NCBI RefSeq assembly: GCF_002583555.1
Contig: NZ_BEGX01000155.1
Coordinates: 377 to 64,376, forward strand
Length of the DNA stretch: 64,000 nt
From: Pseudonocardia sp. N23
GTDB taxonomy: Bacteria; Actinomycetota; Actinomycetes; Mycobacteriales; Pseudonocardiaceae
Reading direction: 5' to 3'
The notes under the pieces were generated by a model that made no database searches, was not told the DNA's origin, and saw only the letters and a program-made list of their open reading frames with translations. The translations under genes were made by a program, and so were the position numbers. This document shows positions 15,168 to 23,943 of this stretch, piece by piece; the first letter of the stretch is position 1, and each line of letters begins with the position of its first letter.

Positions 15168-16220
15168 TCAGGGCCGCGACCGGCCCGGCGCCGGCAGGTC
15201 GAGCACCCGGGAGGTCCGCAACCGCCACGCCAGATACGCGATACCCAGCCGGGTGCGGCTGATGCCGTCGTCGAACGGGTCGAATCCGAGGGTGTCGCCG
15301 ATGCCGTCGAGGCGCTGCTGCAGCGTGCTGTGGTGCACCCCCGCGAGCCGCGCGGCCTGGCGGACCGACCCCGCCCGGACGAGGGCGTCGACCGTCGGCG
15401 GACCCCACGGCGCGACCATGACCTCGGCGAGGGCGTCGACGTCGGGCTGGTCGGCGTCGGGCGGGAGGTCGGCGAGCAGCCCGATCAGCCCGCCGTAGTG
15501 GTCGGCGTCGACCGCCGGCGTCTCCGGCGGCGCACACAACCGCAACGCGACCACCGCGGTCCGGAACGAGCGGGGCAGGTGCTCGACGGTCGTGGCGACC
15601 CCCACCCCGATCGGGCCTGCCGCGATCGGCGGATGGTCGTGCGGGACGACGAGTGCGTGGATCGGCCCGTACGGGGTGGGCACCACGTCCTCGGCCGCCG
15701 TCGGATGCTCGTCCCACACGGCGAACAGCGGCGCCGCGACGACCCGGTGCCGGGTGCCCGGGGCCAGCCCGAGGCGGGTCGCGGCCGTGCGGCGGTCCTC
15801 CACCGGCACGGCCCGGTCGAGGACGAGCCCGAGCGCGCGACGGCTGTCGAGGTCGCGACGTCCGCGCCCGTGGCGGATGCGCATCGACAGCGCCAGCCGT
15901 TCGAGGATGATCGCGTCGTTGGCGTGGGCCGGCCCGGACCGCTCGATCCAGACGGTCAGCCCGTCGGCCGTGGCCGACGACCCGGCCGGCGGCGCCACGG
16001 GCGGCTCGTCGACGAGCTCGCCCCGCGGGGTCACCCGCATCGTCCGCGACGGCAGGTCCTGGCAGTAGCCGGCGTTGCAGCCCGCGAGCGACGCGGCCGC
16101 GCTGAGCAGCGCGCGGGAGTTCACGTTGCCGACGACCAGCTCGTCGAAGCACGCGATCACGCGCAGCCCGAGACTCGCCCCCGGGTCGAGGGCGGAGAGC
16201 CTGCCGAGCAGCTCCTGCAC
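15168..16220 (-). CDS. PucR-type helix-turn-helix transcriptional regulator
   Basis: This 350-residue protein has a sensor-like N-terminal and central region and a C-terminal PucR/CdaR-type helix-turn-helix at about 278-315 (DALVRAGSVRQAARLAGVHH, then STLQQRLDGIGDTLGF), followed by the usual short helical tail ISRTRLGIAYLAWRLR. Such proteins activate catabolic genes in response to metabolites. It lies upstream of the GNAT gene on the same strand and downstream of two hydrolase genes; these may form its regulon. Confidence 0.85.
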   Translation of the reverse strand: MQELLGRLSALDPGASLGLRVIACFDELVVGNVNSRALLSAAASLAGCNAGYCQDLPSRTMRVTPRGELVDEPPVAPPAGSSATADGLTVWIERSGPAHANDAIILERLALSMRIRHGRGRRDLDSRRALGLVLDRAVPVEDRRTAATRLGLAPGTRHRVVAAPLFAVWDEHPTAAEDVVPTPYGPIHALVVPHDHPPIAAGPIGVGVATTVEHLPRSFRTAVVALRLCAPPETPAVDADHYGGLIGLLADLPPDADQPDVDALAEVMVAPWGPPTVDALVRAGSVRQAARLAGVHHSTLQQRLDGIGDTLGFDPFDDGISRTRLGIAYLAWRLRTSRVLDLPAPGRSRP

Positions 16221-16260
16221 GGCGTCATCCTAGTGGTCCGGGTCACGTCTCTCCGGCGGA

Positions 16261-17220
16261 TCAATCGGCGAGAACCTTCTCCACCCAGGCGTCGCGGGCC
16301 CGGACCATGCCGCGGGCCAGGCCCGTGTGCGGGGCGAAGATGTCGAACGCGTGGAACCCGCCCGACCAGACGTGCAGCTCGGCGTCGCCACCCGCCGCCC
16401 AGATGCGGCCCGCGTAGGCGATGGCCTCGTCGCGGAAGATCTCGGCGGCGCCGACGTCGATGAACGCGGGCGGCAGCCCGCCCAGGTCGAGCGCACGGGC
16501 CGGCGCCGCGTAGGGGGAGACGTCCGGGCCGCCGCGGGTGTCGCCGAGCAGCGCCGTCCAGCCGGTCTCGTTGCTCACCCGGTCCCAGACGCCGACCCCG
16601 TCGAACTGGCCCGTCGACGCCGTGACGCCGCGGTCGTCGAGCATCGGGTAGTCGAGCACCTGCCCGCACAGGGCGGGCCCGCCGCGGTCGCGCGCCGCCA
16701 GCGCCATCCCTGCGGCGAGCCCGCCACCCGAGCTGGCCCCGGCGACGAGGAGCCGGTCGCGGCGCACCCCGAGCCGTTGCGCGTTCGCCGCGACCCACTC
16801 CAGCGCGGCGTAGCAGTCCTCCCGCGGGTACGGGTCGGGGTGCTCGGGCGCCAGCCGGTACTCGACCGTCACCAGCACCGCGCCGAGGGTCTCCACCCAG
16901 GCCAGTACGAGATCGGCCCCGCTGAACCGGTCGCCGAACATCAGCCCGCCCGAGTGCACGAACAGCACACCCGGCCGGGCGTCGGACAGCCCGGCCGGGC
17001 GCAGCACCGACACCGCGACCGCGTCGCCGCCGTGCCCCGCGATGGTGTGGTCGGACCGCTCGATCGCCTTGGCGCGCAGCGTCTCCTCGATAGGTGGCGA
17101 TGCGTAGGACCGGCGCATGAACCCGATCAGGTCGGGCGTGATCGTCGGCGGGAAGACGCCGCCGACGACGGCCAGCCCGGCTTTGAGCTCCGGGTCGAAC
17201 CCGGGCCGGGTGACCGACAC
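16261..17220 (-). CDS. Alpha/beta hydrolase fold-3 (hormone-sensitive lipase family)
   Basis: This 319-residue protein has the oxyanion motif HSGG at 89-92 (a variant of HGGG), YRLAPEHPDPYP at 121-132 and nucleophile elbow GASSG with Ser about 163. The later acid region is DVGAAEIFRDE and the His lies in SGGFHAFD. It probably hydrolyses short-chain esters in the cytosol. The GTG at 17220 has gagggg upstream; longer starts overlap the next gene. It lies only 11 bp from the serine hydrolase gene, so an operon is likely. Confidence 0.9.
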   Translation of the reverse strand: MSVTRPGFDPELKAGLAVVGGVFPPTITPDLIGFMRRSYASPPIEETLRAKAIERSDHTIAGHGGDAVAVSVLRPAGLSDARPGVLFVHSGGLMFGDRFSGADLVLAWVETLGAVLVTVEYRLAPEHPDPYPREDCYAALEWVAANAQRLGVRRDRLLVAGASSGGGLAAGMALAARDRGGPALCGQVLDYPMLDDRGVTASTGQFDGVGVWDRVSNETGWTALLGDTRGGPDVSPYAAPARALDLGGLPPAFIDVGAAEIFRDEAIAYAGRIWAAGGDAELHVWSGGFHAFDIFAPHTGLARGMVRARDAWVEKVLAD

Positions 17221-17231
17221 CTGCGCTCCCC

Positions 17232-18407
17232 TCAGAGCGCCGCGTACAGCGCCTGCTCGAAGTCCACGTACATCTTCCACGCCTCGTCCTCGACGATGAA
17301 CGGCAGCGAGTTCGTGTAGATCGACGCGCAGATGCCCGTCGTCCGGTCGACGAAGAAGTGCGTGTTGAACAGCCCCGCCCACGCGCCCGTCCCCGCCCGC
17401 CGTCCGCCGGGGAGGTCGTTCGTGTTGAGCAGCAGGCCGTAACCCCACTTCCAGCCCGGCCCGACGCGCAGGGTGTCGGTGATCGGCGGGTCGGCCGTCG
17501 CGATCTCGGCGGGGAAGTCGAGGTCACCGATCTGGTTGGTGAACGCTGCGTCGACGGTGTCCTCGCGCAGGATGCGCTCGCCGTCGAGCTCACCACCGCG
17601 CAGCAGGGCCCGCTCGAAACGGACGTAGTCGCGCGGCGTCGAGTACAGGCCGTGGCCGCCCGCCCAGTACTCGGGCTCCTGGTTGAGGATCTCCCCGGCC
17701 GAGGTCCAGTTGCCGTTCTCGTCCTTCACGTGCAGCGCGACGCAGTTGCCGTACCGCTGCGGGTCCAGCCGGAACATGGTGTCGTCCATGCCCAGCGGGC
17801 CGGTGATGCCCTCCTTGACGACGACGTCGAGCGTCTGCCCTGCCACCGCCTCCACGACCCGGCCCAGCCAGTCGGTGTTGATGCCGTACTCGAACCTCGA
17901 CCCGGGCTCGGCCACCAACGGCGCCGTCAACGCCTCCGCCGACCCCGGCACCACGTTCGGGACGCCCGTGACCTTCTCGTACTCCACCATGTCGGCGTTC
18001 CAGAACCAGTAGGTCAGTCCCGACGTGTGCGTCATCAGCTGGCGGACCGTCGCCCGCGTGGCCGGCTGCCGCAGCTTCGGGGTGTCTCCGTCGAACCCGA
18101 CCAGCAGCTGCACGTCGGCGAACTCGGGGCGGTACTCCTCGACGGGGGCGTCCAGGTCGAGCGCGCCGCGTTCGACCTGCTGCAGCGCCGCGGCCGTCGC
18201 CACCATCTTCGTCATCGACATGATCCGGAACTGCGTCGAGGTGTCGACGGGAGCCTCGTCTGCCCCGACGCTGCGCACCCCCGCGCCGCCCTCGTAGAAG
18301 ACACCGTCACGGTCGGCGGCGATCGCCGCCACGTGCGGCACGTGCCCCGCCTCGACCGCCGCGCTCAGCACCCGGTCGATGCTGCTGCCGTCGATGGATT
18401 GACTCAT
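17232..18407 (-). CDS. Serine hydrolase of the beta-lactamase/class C esterase family
   Basis: This 391-residue protein has the catalytic SxxK as SMTK at about 64-67, a Tyr region FEYGINTDWLG near 172-182, GLYSTPRDYVRFERALL and a GAWAGLFNTHFFVDRTTG segment near the third motif. This is the class VIII esterase/penicillin-binding-like pattern. It lacks a clear signal peptide, which favours an intracellular esterase over a beta-lactamase. The ATG at 18407 has ggagg. First gene of the pair with the fold-3 hydrolase. Confidence 0.9.
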   Translation of the reverse strand: MSQSIDGSSIDRVLSAAVEAGHVPHVAAIAADRDGVFYEGGAGVRSVGADEAPVDTSTQFRIMSMTKMVATAAALQQVERGALDLDAPVEEYRPEFADVQLLVGFDGDTPKLRQPATRATVRQLMTHTSGLTYWFWNADMVEYEKVTGVPNVVPGSAEALTAPLVAEPGSRFEYGINTDWLGRVVEAVAGQTLDVVVKEGITGPLGMDDTMFRLDPQRYGNCVALHVKDENGNWTSAGEILNQEPEYWAGGHGLYSTPRDYVRFERALLRGGELDGERILREDTVDAAFTNQIGDLDFPAEIATADPPITDTLRVGPGWKWGYGLLLNTNDLPGGRRAGTGAWAGLFNTHFFVDRTTGICASIYTNSLPFIVEDEAWKMYVDFEQALYAAL

Positions 18408-18603
18408 CCTGACCTCCGTCGGTCCGTGACCTCGTCGTCGGACGGATCGTCGCCGAGCGGGGGGCCGTGCGGTACCGACGTTCGTGCGCGGCCTCGCGTC
18501 ACCGACCCGCCAAGTGGCGGGCACCCCGCCCCGGGCGCGCACCGCCGACCGCTCGACGACTGTCGCGCCCCTCGCAGGCTGCCCACCAGGCAGGATGCCG
18601 CGC

Positions 18604-19098
18604 ATGCAGATCGAGGTGCGGACCGCCCGCGCGGACGACGAGGTCGCCCTCGCCCGCATCGACCGGCTGACCTGGAGCTCCGGTGGATCGCCCGCGCCGC
18701 CGCCACCGCCGGGCGCCCCGTTCTTCGGTGACCGTGTCGGCCCGGGGGCGGTGCTCGTCGCCGAGGCCGACGGCGTCGTCGCCGGGTACGTCGCCGTCGG
18801 CAACTCGCTGCCCGTGCCCGCGCACCGCCATGTCCGCGAGATCCGTGGCCTCGCGGTCGACCCCGACCACGTGGGCCACGGGATCGGCCGTGCCCTCGTC
18901 ACCGCCGCCGTCGACCGCGAGGCCCGCGCCGGGACGGTCAAGGTGACGCTGCGCGTGCTCGGCCCCAACGCCGCCGCGCGGCGCGTCTACGAGGCCTGCG
19001 GGTTCGAGGTCGAGGGGGTGTTGCGCGGCGAGTTCCGCATCGACGGCCACCTCGTCGACGACGTCCTCATGGCGACGTTCCCGGGTTCACGCCGGTAG
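18604..19098 (+). CDS. GNAT family N-acetyltransferase
   Basis: This 164-residue protein has the core motif REIRGLAVDPDHVGHGIGRA (the Q/RxxGxG/A type loop), then VTLRVLGPNAAARRVYEACG and FEVEGVLRGEFRIDG. These are typical of small-molecule or RimI-like acetyltransferases. The ATG at 18604 immediately precedes the first strand. It is a single gene, divergent from the serine hydrolase. The gap to the next gene contains short caggtcggcggg repeats but nothing coding. Confidence 0.88.
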   Translation: MQIEVRTARADDEVALARIDRLTWSSGGSPAPPPPPGAPFFGDRVGPGAVLVAEADGVVAGYVAVGNSLPVPAHRHVREIRGLAVDPDHVGHGIGRALVTAAVDREARAGTVKVTLRVLGPNAAARRVYEACGFEVEGVLRGEFRIDGHLVDDVLMATFPGSRR

Positions 19099-19173
19099 CG
19101 CCGGCCCCGGTGTCCGCCTGCCCGCGGGGGTCAGGTCGGCGGGGCAGGTCGGCGGGGGCAGGTCGGCGGTGGG

Positions 19174-20184
19174 TCAGGCAGGTTCGGCGACCTTCACGAC
19201 GACCTTGCCGCGGACCCGGCCCGCCGCGAGGTCGTCGATCGCCTCGGGCACGGACTCCAGCGGGTAGGTGCGATCGATGATCGGCGCCACCGTCCCCGCC
19301 TCGGCCATCCCCGCGAGGACCCGCAGACCGGCGGCCGTCTCCGAGGACACGAACATCGTCAGCCGCTGGGACACGAAGGGCGACAGGGCGATCGCCCGCA
19401 ACTGCCGGTCCACGCCGCCGGCGACCTTGCCGCCGGTCTCACCACCGATGATCACCAGCGTGCCACGGGCTGTCAGCAACCGGCGCAGCGTCCGCAGGGT
19501 GCGGTTGCCGCCGATGTCGAGGATGACGTCGAAGCGGCCGGTGATCTCGTCGCGGGTGTGGTCGAGCACGTGCATGGCGCCCGCCGCCCGCGCGACGCCG
19601 GCCTTGCCCGGCCCGCACACCCCGGTCACGACGCCGCCGTCGGCCCGCGCGATCTGCGTCGCGAACACCCCGACCCCGCCGGATGCACCCAGGACCAGCA
19701 CAGACTGCCCGGCGGCGACGCGCGCGTGGTCGCGCACCGCCTGCAGCGCGGTCAGCCCCGAGATCGGCAACGATGCGGCGGCCTCGAACGACAGCGAGCC
19801 CGGCATCGCCGCGAGCTTCGCCGGGGAGGCGAGGGCGAACTCCGCGTACGCGCCCCTGCCGACGCCGAACACCGCGTCGCCGGGAGCGAACTCCGACACG
19901 CCCGGGCCGACCTCCTCGACGGTCCCGGCCAGGTCGGCGCCCCGGACCGGCGTCCTCGGCGCGCGGACCCCGTACCCGGCGAGGCGGGCGGGCCAGGGCA
20001 GCCCGGTCGTGAGGTGCCAGACGCTGCGGTCGACCCCCGCCGCGTGCACCCGGACCAGTACCTCCCCGGGGCCCGGCGCCGGCCGGGGGACCCGGGCCGG
20101 GCGCATGACCACGCCCGCCTCGCCGTAGCGCTCCTGGACGACCGCGCGCATCGTCGTCGCGACCCCTGTCCCCATGTCCTGCAT
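19174..20184 (-). CDS. Quinone oxidoreductase-like NAD(P)-dependent alcohol dehydrogenase
   Basis: This 336-residue medium-chain dehydrogenase/reductase lacks structural zinc ligands. It has RGADLAGTVEEVGPGVSEF, ASLPISGLTALQAVRDHA and nucleotide-binding VLVLGASGGVGVFATQIA near residues 160-178. It probably reduces quinones or enones with NADPH. It is divergent from a TetR gene and the two perfect palindromes lie between them. This gene is therefore very likely the TetR target. Confidence 0.92.
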   Translation of the reverse strand: MQDMGTGVATTMRAVVQERYGEAGVVMRPARVPRPAPGPGEVLVRVHAAGVDRSVWHLTTGLPWPARLAGYGVRAPRTPVRGADLAGTVEEVGPGVSEFAPGDAVFGVGRGAYAEFALASPAKLAAMPGSLSFEAAASLPISGLTALQAVRDHARVAAGQSVLVLGASGGVGVFATQIARADGGVVTGVCGPGKAGVARAAGAMHVLDHTRDEITGRFDVILDIGGNRTLRTLRRLLTARGTLVIIGGETGGKVAGGVDRQLRAIALSPFVSQRLTMFVSSETAAGLRVLAGMAEAGTVAPIIDRTYPLESVPEAIDDLAAGRVRGKVVVKVAEPA

Positions 20185-20199
20185 GACCGCCCCCTCGAC

Positions 20200-20247
20200 A
20201 CTTACGTCGTAAGTTTCTGCGACCGGTTCTACACTTACGGCGTAAGT
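20200..20247. promoter_or_regulatory. Two perfect TetR operators
   Basis: acttacgtcgtaagt at 20200-20214 and acttacggcgtaagt at 20233-20247 are 15-bp palindromes that differ only at the centre base and lie 33 bp centre to centre. They fill the divergent promoter between the oxidoreductase and the TetR gene, exactly where an autoregulated repressor of both would bind. Confidence 0.85.
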
Positions 20248-20271
20248 ACGTCAACGAACCGGGGGACGCTG

Positions 20272-20922
20272 ATGGGCGACCACGGGCGCCGTGCCGGGCT
20301 GACGCGCGACAAGGTCGTCGCGGAGGCCGTCGCCGTCGCCGACGTCGAGGGCATCGCCGCGCTGAGCATGCGTCGGCTCGGCAGGGCCGTCGGCGTCGAG
20401 GCGATGTCGCTCTACAACCACGTCTCCGGCAAGGACGACCTGCTCGACGGCATGATCGACGCCGTCTTCGCCGAGATCGACATGCCCGAGGGCGCCGACT
20501 GGCGCGAGGCGATGAGCAGGCGCGCCCACTCCGCCCGCGAGGTCCTGGGCCGGCACCGCTGGGCCGTCGGGCTGATGGAGTCGCGCACCACCCCCGGTGC
20601 CGCGACCCTGCGCCACCACGACGCCGTCCTCGGTGCCCTGCGTGCAGGCGGCTTCCCCGTCGCGCTCGCCGCCCACGCCTTCTCCGCGATCGACAGCTAC
20701 CTCTACGGCTTCGTGCTGCAGGAGACGAGCCTGCCGTTCGACGACGGCGAGCAGGCCGCCGAGCTCACGCAGCAGATGCTGGGCGACCGCGCCGCGCAGT
20801 ACCCGCACCTCGCGGAGCTCACCGTCGAGCACGTGCGGCAGGAGGGCTACGCGTTCGGCTCGGAGTTCACCTACGGCCTCGACCTGATCCTCGACGCCCT
20901 CGCCCGCCGCCTCGCGGGGTAG
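20272..20922 (+). CDS. TetR family regulator (TetR_C type)
   Basis: This 216-residue protein has helix-turn-helix residues about 14-60, SMRRLGRAVGVEAMSLYNHV plus SGKDDLLDGM. It also has the longer C-terminal domain seen in TetR/TetR_C proteins (RHRWAVGLMESRTTPG, then a helical core). It is divergent from the quinone oxidoreductase across two 15-bp palindromes. It should repress both genes until an electrophilic or quinone-like ligand is bound; the ligand is inferred only from the neighbour. Confidence 0.92.
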   Translation: MGDHGRRAGLTRDKVVAEAVAVADVEGIAALSMRRLGRAVGVEAMSLYNHVSGKDDLLDGMIDAVFAEIDMPEGADWREAMSRRAHSAREVLGRHRWAVGLMESRTTPGAATLRHHDAVLGALRAGGFPVALAAHAFSAIDSYLYGFVLQETSLPFDDGEQAAELTQQMLGDRAAQYPHLAELTVEHVRQEGYAFGSEFTYGLDLILDALARRLAG

Positions 20923-20936
20923 CTCCCTCGATCGGG

Positions 20937-21047
20937 CGCAACCCGACGGTCGGGTCCCGGCGCCCGGACGGCACCGAGGTCGCGTCCGGTCGGTCGCGCG
21001 CAACCTCACGGTCGGGGATCGGCGCCGGGACGGCAGTGAGGTTGCGC
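20937..21047. repeat. Tandem imperfect copies of a hairpin-forming element
   Basis: Unit 2 has perfect 12-bp arms gcgcaacctcac (20998-21009) and its inverse at 21036-21047 around a GC-rich loop. Unit 1, about 60 bp upstream, has the same order of blocks (gcgcaacc, ggtcggg, ggcgcc, ggacggca, gaggt) with several changes. This is a REP-like duplicated palindromic unit between two TetR genes; it may act as a terminator. Confidence 0.65.
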
Positions 21048-21110
21048 GGGTCGGACGGCGGCGCGGTGTCCCCGCCTCCTGCCGGGGTCGGGAACCGGTG
21101 CACCCGGACA

Positions 21111-21135
21111 TGAATCCGAATTCAGGATAGGATTC
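21111..21135. promoter_or_regulatory. Operator-like dyads before the TetR/SDR/ACAD locus
   Basis: tgaatccgaattca is an inverted repeat (TGAAT-N4-ATTCA) at 21111-21124, and gaatcc/ggattc arms span 21112-21135. They end 5 bp before the regulator's ATG. The same acatgaatc block recurs before the SDR gene at 21771, supporting one regulator for both sites. Confidence 0.6.
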
Positions 21136-21139
21136 CCGG

Positions 21140-21769
21140 ATGGTCGGTGGACGGGAGGCGCGCGAGCTGCCGCGCACGGCGCGGGGGCTGCGCACCCGGG
21201 CGGCGCTGGTCGCCGCCGCGCGACGGGTGTTCGAGCGGCAGGGCTACCTCGACGCCAAGCTCACCGACATCACGCGTGAGGCGCAGTGCGCGGTCGGGTC
21301 GTTCTACACGTACTTCACCAACAAGGAGGAGATCTTCGCCGCGGTCCTCGAGGAGGCCAAGGAGGAGATGCTCCACCCGAACGTCCGGGAGATGACCGGT
21401 ACCGACGACCCGGTGGCCGTGATCGAAGCCGCCAACCGCGCCTACCTGCAGGCATATGCGCGCAACGCCAAGCTCATGCGCCTGCTCGACCAGGTCGCCG
21501 ACATCGACGACGACGTCCGCGCGCTGCGGCGCCGGCGCAGCGAGGCGTTCACCACGCGCAACGCGCGCGCGATCCGCGACCTTCAGGTGCGTGGCGTCGC
21601 CGACCCGGAGCTCGACCCGCTGCTGGCCGCGACGGCGCTGTCGTCGATGGTCAGCCGGATGGCGCAGCTGACGTTCGTGCAGGGCGAGCCGTGGCAGCTC
21701 GACGAGCTCGTCGTGACACTGACGCGGCTGTGGGTCAACGCGCTGCGCATCACGCCGCAGCGGCATTGA
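21140..21769 (+). CDS. TetR family regulator
   Basis: This 209-residue protein has its HTH at about 21-66 (LVAAARRVFERQGYLDAKLT, then SFYTYFTNKEEIFAAVLEE) and a helical effector domain. The ATG at 21140 is only 5 bp after the dyad and has no Shine-Dalgarno, so translation may be leaderless. It heads a codirectional locus with an SDR and an acyl-CoA dehydrogenase, which suggests control of a lipid or CoA-thioester catabolic step. Confidence 0.9.
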   Translation: MVGGREARELPRTARGLRTRAALVAAARRVFERQGYLDAKLTDITREAQCAVGSFYTYFTNKEEIFAAVLEEAKEEMLHPNVREMTGTDDPVAVIEAANRAYLQAYARNAKLMRLLDQVADIDDDVRALRRRRSEAFTTRNARAIRDLQVRGVADPELDPLLAATALSSMVSRMAQLTFVQGEPWQLDELVVTLTRLWVNALRITPQRH

Positions 21770-21771
21770 AC

Positions 21772-21787
21772 ATGAATCGTGTTTCAT
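21772..21787. promoter_or_regulatory. Second operator-like dyad, upstream of the SDR gene
   Basis: ATGAA-N6-TTCAT lies 36 bp before the SDR GTG and shares acatgaatc with the dyad upstream of the TetR gene at 21108-21116. It probably is a second binding site of that regulator, letting it control the SDR-ACAD pair separately from itself. Confidence 0.6.
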
Positions 21788-21822
21788 CTTAGGCTGACCG
21801 GGTCGACGACGAGGAGGTCGCT

Positions 21823-22647
21823 GTGCGGGTCGCGGGGAAGGTCGCCGTCGTCACCGGCGGGGGAGGCGGCATCGGGGCCGCGCTGGCCGCCGCGCTCGCC
21901 GGGGCGGGGGCACGCGTCGTCGTCTCCGACATCGACGGGGCCGCCGCCGAGCGGGTCGCCGCCGCCGCCGACGCGGCCGCGGGCACACACGTCGCCGTCG
22001 GCGCCGCCGCGGACGCCGCCGACCCCGACGCGATCGCCGGGCTGATCGCGCTCGCCGAGCGGGAGTTCGGGCCCGTCGACCTCTACTGCGCCAACGCGGG
22101 CATCGGGCCCAGGGGCGGCCTCGACGCCGACGAGGCCGAATGGGACCGCGCGATCGACGTCAACGTCCGCGCCCACGTCCGCGCCGCGAAGCAGCTCGTC
22201 CCCGGCTGGGTGGAGCGCGGGGAGGGCTACTTCGTCTCGACGGCGTCGGCCGCCGGGCTGCTCACCCAGATCGGGTCCGCGGCCTACGCGGTGACCAAGC
22301 ACGCCGTCGTCGGCTTCGCCGAGTGGCTCGCCATCACCTACGGCGACCGCGGGGTCCGGGTCAGCTGCCTGTGCCCGATGGGCGTCGACACCGACATGCT
22401 GCGCGCCGCCACCGGCTCCGCCGACCCGATGGGCGCGGCCGCGGGCCGGTCCGTCGTCGAGGCGGGGTCGGTGCTGCAGCCCGCCGAGGTTGCCGAGGTC
22501 GTCCTCGCCGCGATCGACGACGAGCGCTTCCTCGTGCTGCCCCATCCCGAGGTACTGGAGATGTACCGCCGCAAGGGATCCGACTACGACCGGTGGCTGC
22601 GCGGCATGCGTCGCTACCAGGCGTCGTTGCTCGGGCCCGGAACCTGA
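21823..22647 (+). CDS. Short-chain dehydrogenase/reductase
   Basis: This 274-residue classical SDR has the cofactor motif TGGGGGIG at 11-18, NAG at 91-93, and the catalytic Ser about 142 with Tyr155-x3-Lys159 (YAVTK). The GTG at 21823 has gaggagg. It probably oxidises or reduces a hydroxy-acyl or alcohol intermediate. It is 11 bp from the acyl-CoA dehydrogenase gene, so the two are cotranscribed and likely act in one degradation route. Confidence 0.92.
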   Translation: MRVAGKVAVVTGGGGGIGAALAAALAGAGARVVVSDIDGAAAERVAAAADAAAGTHVAVGAAADAADPDAIAGLIALAEREFGPVDLYCANAGIGPRGGLDADEAEWDRAIDVNVRAHVRAAKQLVPGWVERGEGYFVSTASAAGLLTQIGSAAYAVTKHAVVGFAEWLAITYGDRGVRVSCLCPMGVDTDMLRAATGSADPMGAAAGRSVVEAGSVLQPAEVAEVVLAAIDDERFLVLPHPEVLEMYRRKGSDYDRWLRGMRRYQASLLGPGT

Positions 22648-22658
22648 GGAGTACACGC

Positions 22659-23888
22659 GTGTCGATGTTCGAGATCTCCGACCGTGCCAAGGCGATCGAG
22701 GGCGAACTGCGGGAGTTCATGGACTCCCACGTCTACCCCGCCGAGGCCGTCTACGAGCAGCAGATGCTCGACGCCGGCGACCCGCACCACCACCCGCAGA
22801 TCCTCGAGGACCTCAAGGACCTGGCGAAGCAGCGCGGGCTGTGGAACCTCTTCCACCCGCACCCCGACTGGGGTCCCGGTCTGACCAACCTCGAGTACGC
22901 GCCGCTGTGCGAGATCATGGGCCGCAGCGCGTTCATCGCGCCGGAGGTCTTCAACTGCAGCGCCCCGGACACCGGCAACATGGAGGTGTTCACGCTCTTC
23001 GGCAGCGAGGAGCACAAGGAGCGGTGGCTGCGCCCGCTGCTCGACGGCACGATCCGCTCGGCCTTCGCGATGACCGAGCCCGCCGTCGCCAGCTCGGACG
23101 CGACGAACGTCCAGCTGAGCATGGTCCGCGACGGCGACGAGTACGTCCTCAACGGGCGCAAGTGGTTCGCCTCCAACGCCCTGCACCGCAACTGCAAGGT
23201 GCTCATCGTCATGGGCAAGACCGATCCCGACGCGTTGTCGCACCGTCAGCAGTCGATGATGGTCGTCCCGATCGACGCGCCCGGCGTCGAGATCGTCCGC
23301 AACCTGACGGTCTTCGGCTACGCCGACCGTGAGGGACACGCCGAGATCACGTTCACCGACGTCCGGGTGCCGGAGCGTGACGTCCTCAAGGGCGAGGGCG
23401 AGGGCTTCGCCATCGCGCAGGCCCGCCTCGGCCCCGGTCGCATCCACCACTGCATGCGCACCATCGGCGTCGCGGAGCGGGCGCTGGAGCTCATGTGCCG
23501 CCGTGCCGACGAGCGCGTCACCTGGGGGCAGCCGGTGTCCGAGCGCGCCAACATCCAGGACTGGATCGCCGAGGCCCGCATCGACATCGAGATGATCCGG
23601 CTGCTGACGTTCAAGGCGGCGCACCTGATGGACACCGTCGGCAACAAGGCGGCCCGGACCGAGATCGCCGCGATCAAGGTCGCCGCCCCGACGATCGCGC
23701 TGACGATCCTCGACCGCGCCATCCAGGTTCACGGCGCGGGCGGCGTCACCGGCGACTTCCCGCTGGCCGCCGCGTACGCCCACGTCCGCACGCTGCGTCT
23801 CGCCGACGGCCCGGACGAGGTGCACAAGCGGGCCATCGCCCGGCAGGAGCTGCGCCGCCACCGCGACACGGCTGCGGCCAACGGCTGA
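22659..23888 (+). CDS. Acyl-CoA dehydrogenase family protein
   Basis: This 409-residue flavoenzyme has AFAMTEPAVASSDATNVQLS (FAD/substrate region), DGDEYVLNGRKWFASNAL, EGFAIAQARLGPGRIHHCMR and the C-terminal QVHGAGGVTGDFPLAAAYA, all ACAD landmarks. It resembles long ACAD11/ACAD10-like bacterial forms. It would desaturate an acyl-CoA and pass electrons to ETF. GTG at 22659 fits tgagga 8 nt upstream; ATG at 22665 is an alternative. Second gene of the SDR operon. Confidence 0.93.
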   Translation: MSMFEISDRAKAIEGELREFMDSHVYPAEAVYEQQMLDAGDPHHHPQILEDLKDLAKQRGLWNLFHPHPDWGPGLTNLEYAPLCEIMGRSAFIAPEVFNCSAPDTGNMEVFTLFGSEEHKERWLRPLLDGTIRSAFAMTEPAVASSDATNVQLSMVRDGDEYVLNGRKWFASNALHRNCKVLIVMGKTDPDALSHRQQSMMVVPIDAPGVEIVRNLTVFGYADREGHAEITFTDVRVPERDVLKGEGEGFAIAQARLGPGRIHHCMRTIGVAERALELMCRRADERVTWGQPVSERANIQDWIAEARIDIEMIRLLTFKAAHLMDTVGNKAARTEIAAIKVAAPTIALTILDRAIQVHGAGGVTGDFPLAAAYAHVRTLRLADGPDEVHKRAIARQELRRHRDTAAANG

Positions 23889-23943
23889 GAAGCGCCGGTC
23901 GGAGGGGGTTTCCGGCGGCGCCGGGAACGGTAGTCTCGGCGGC

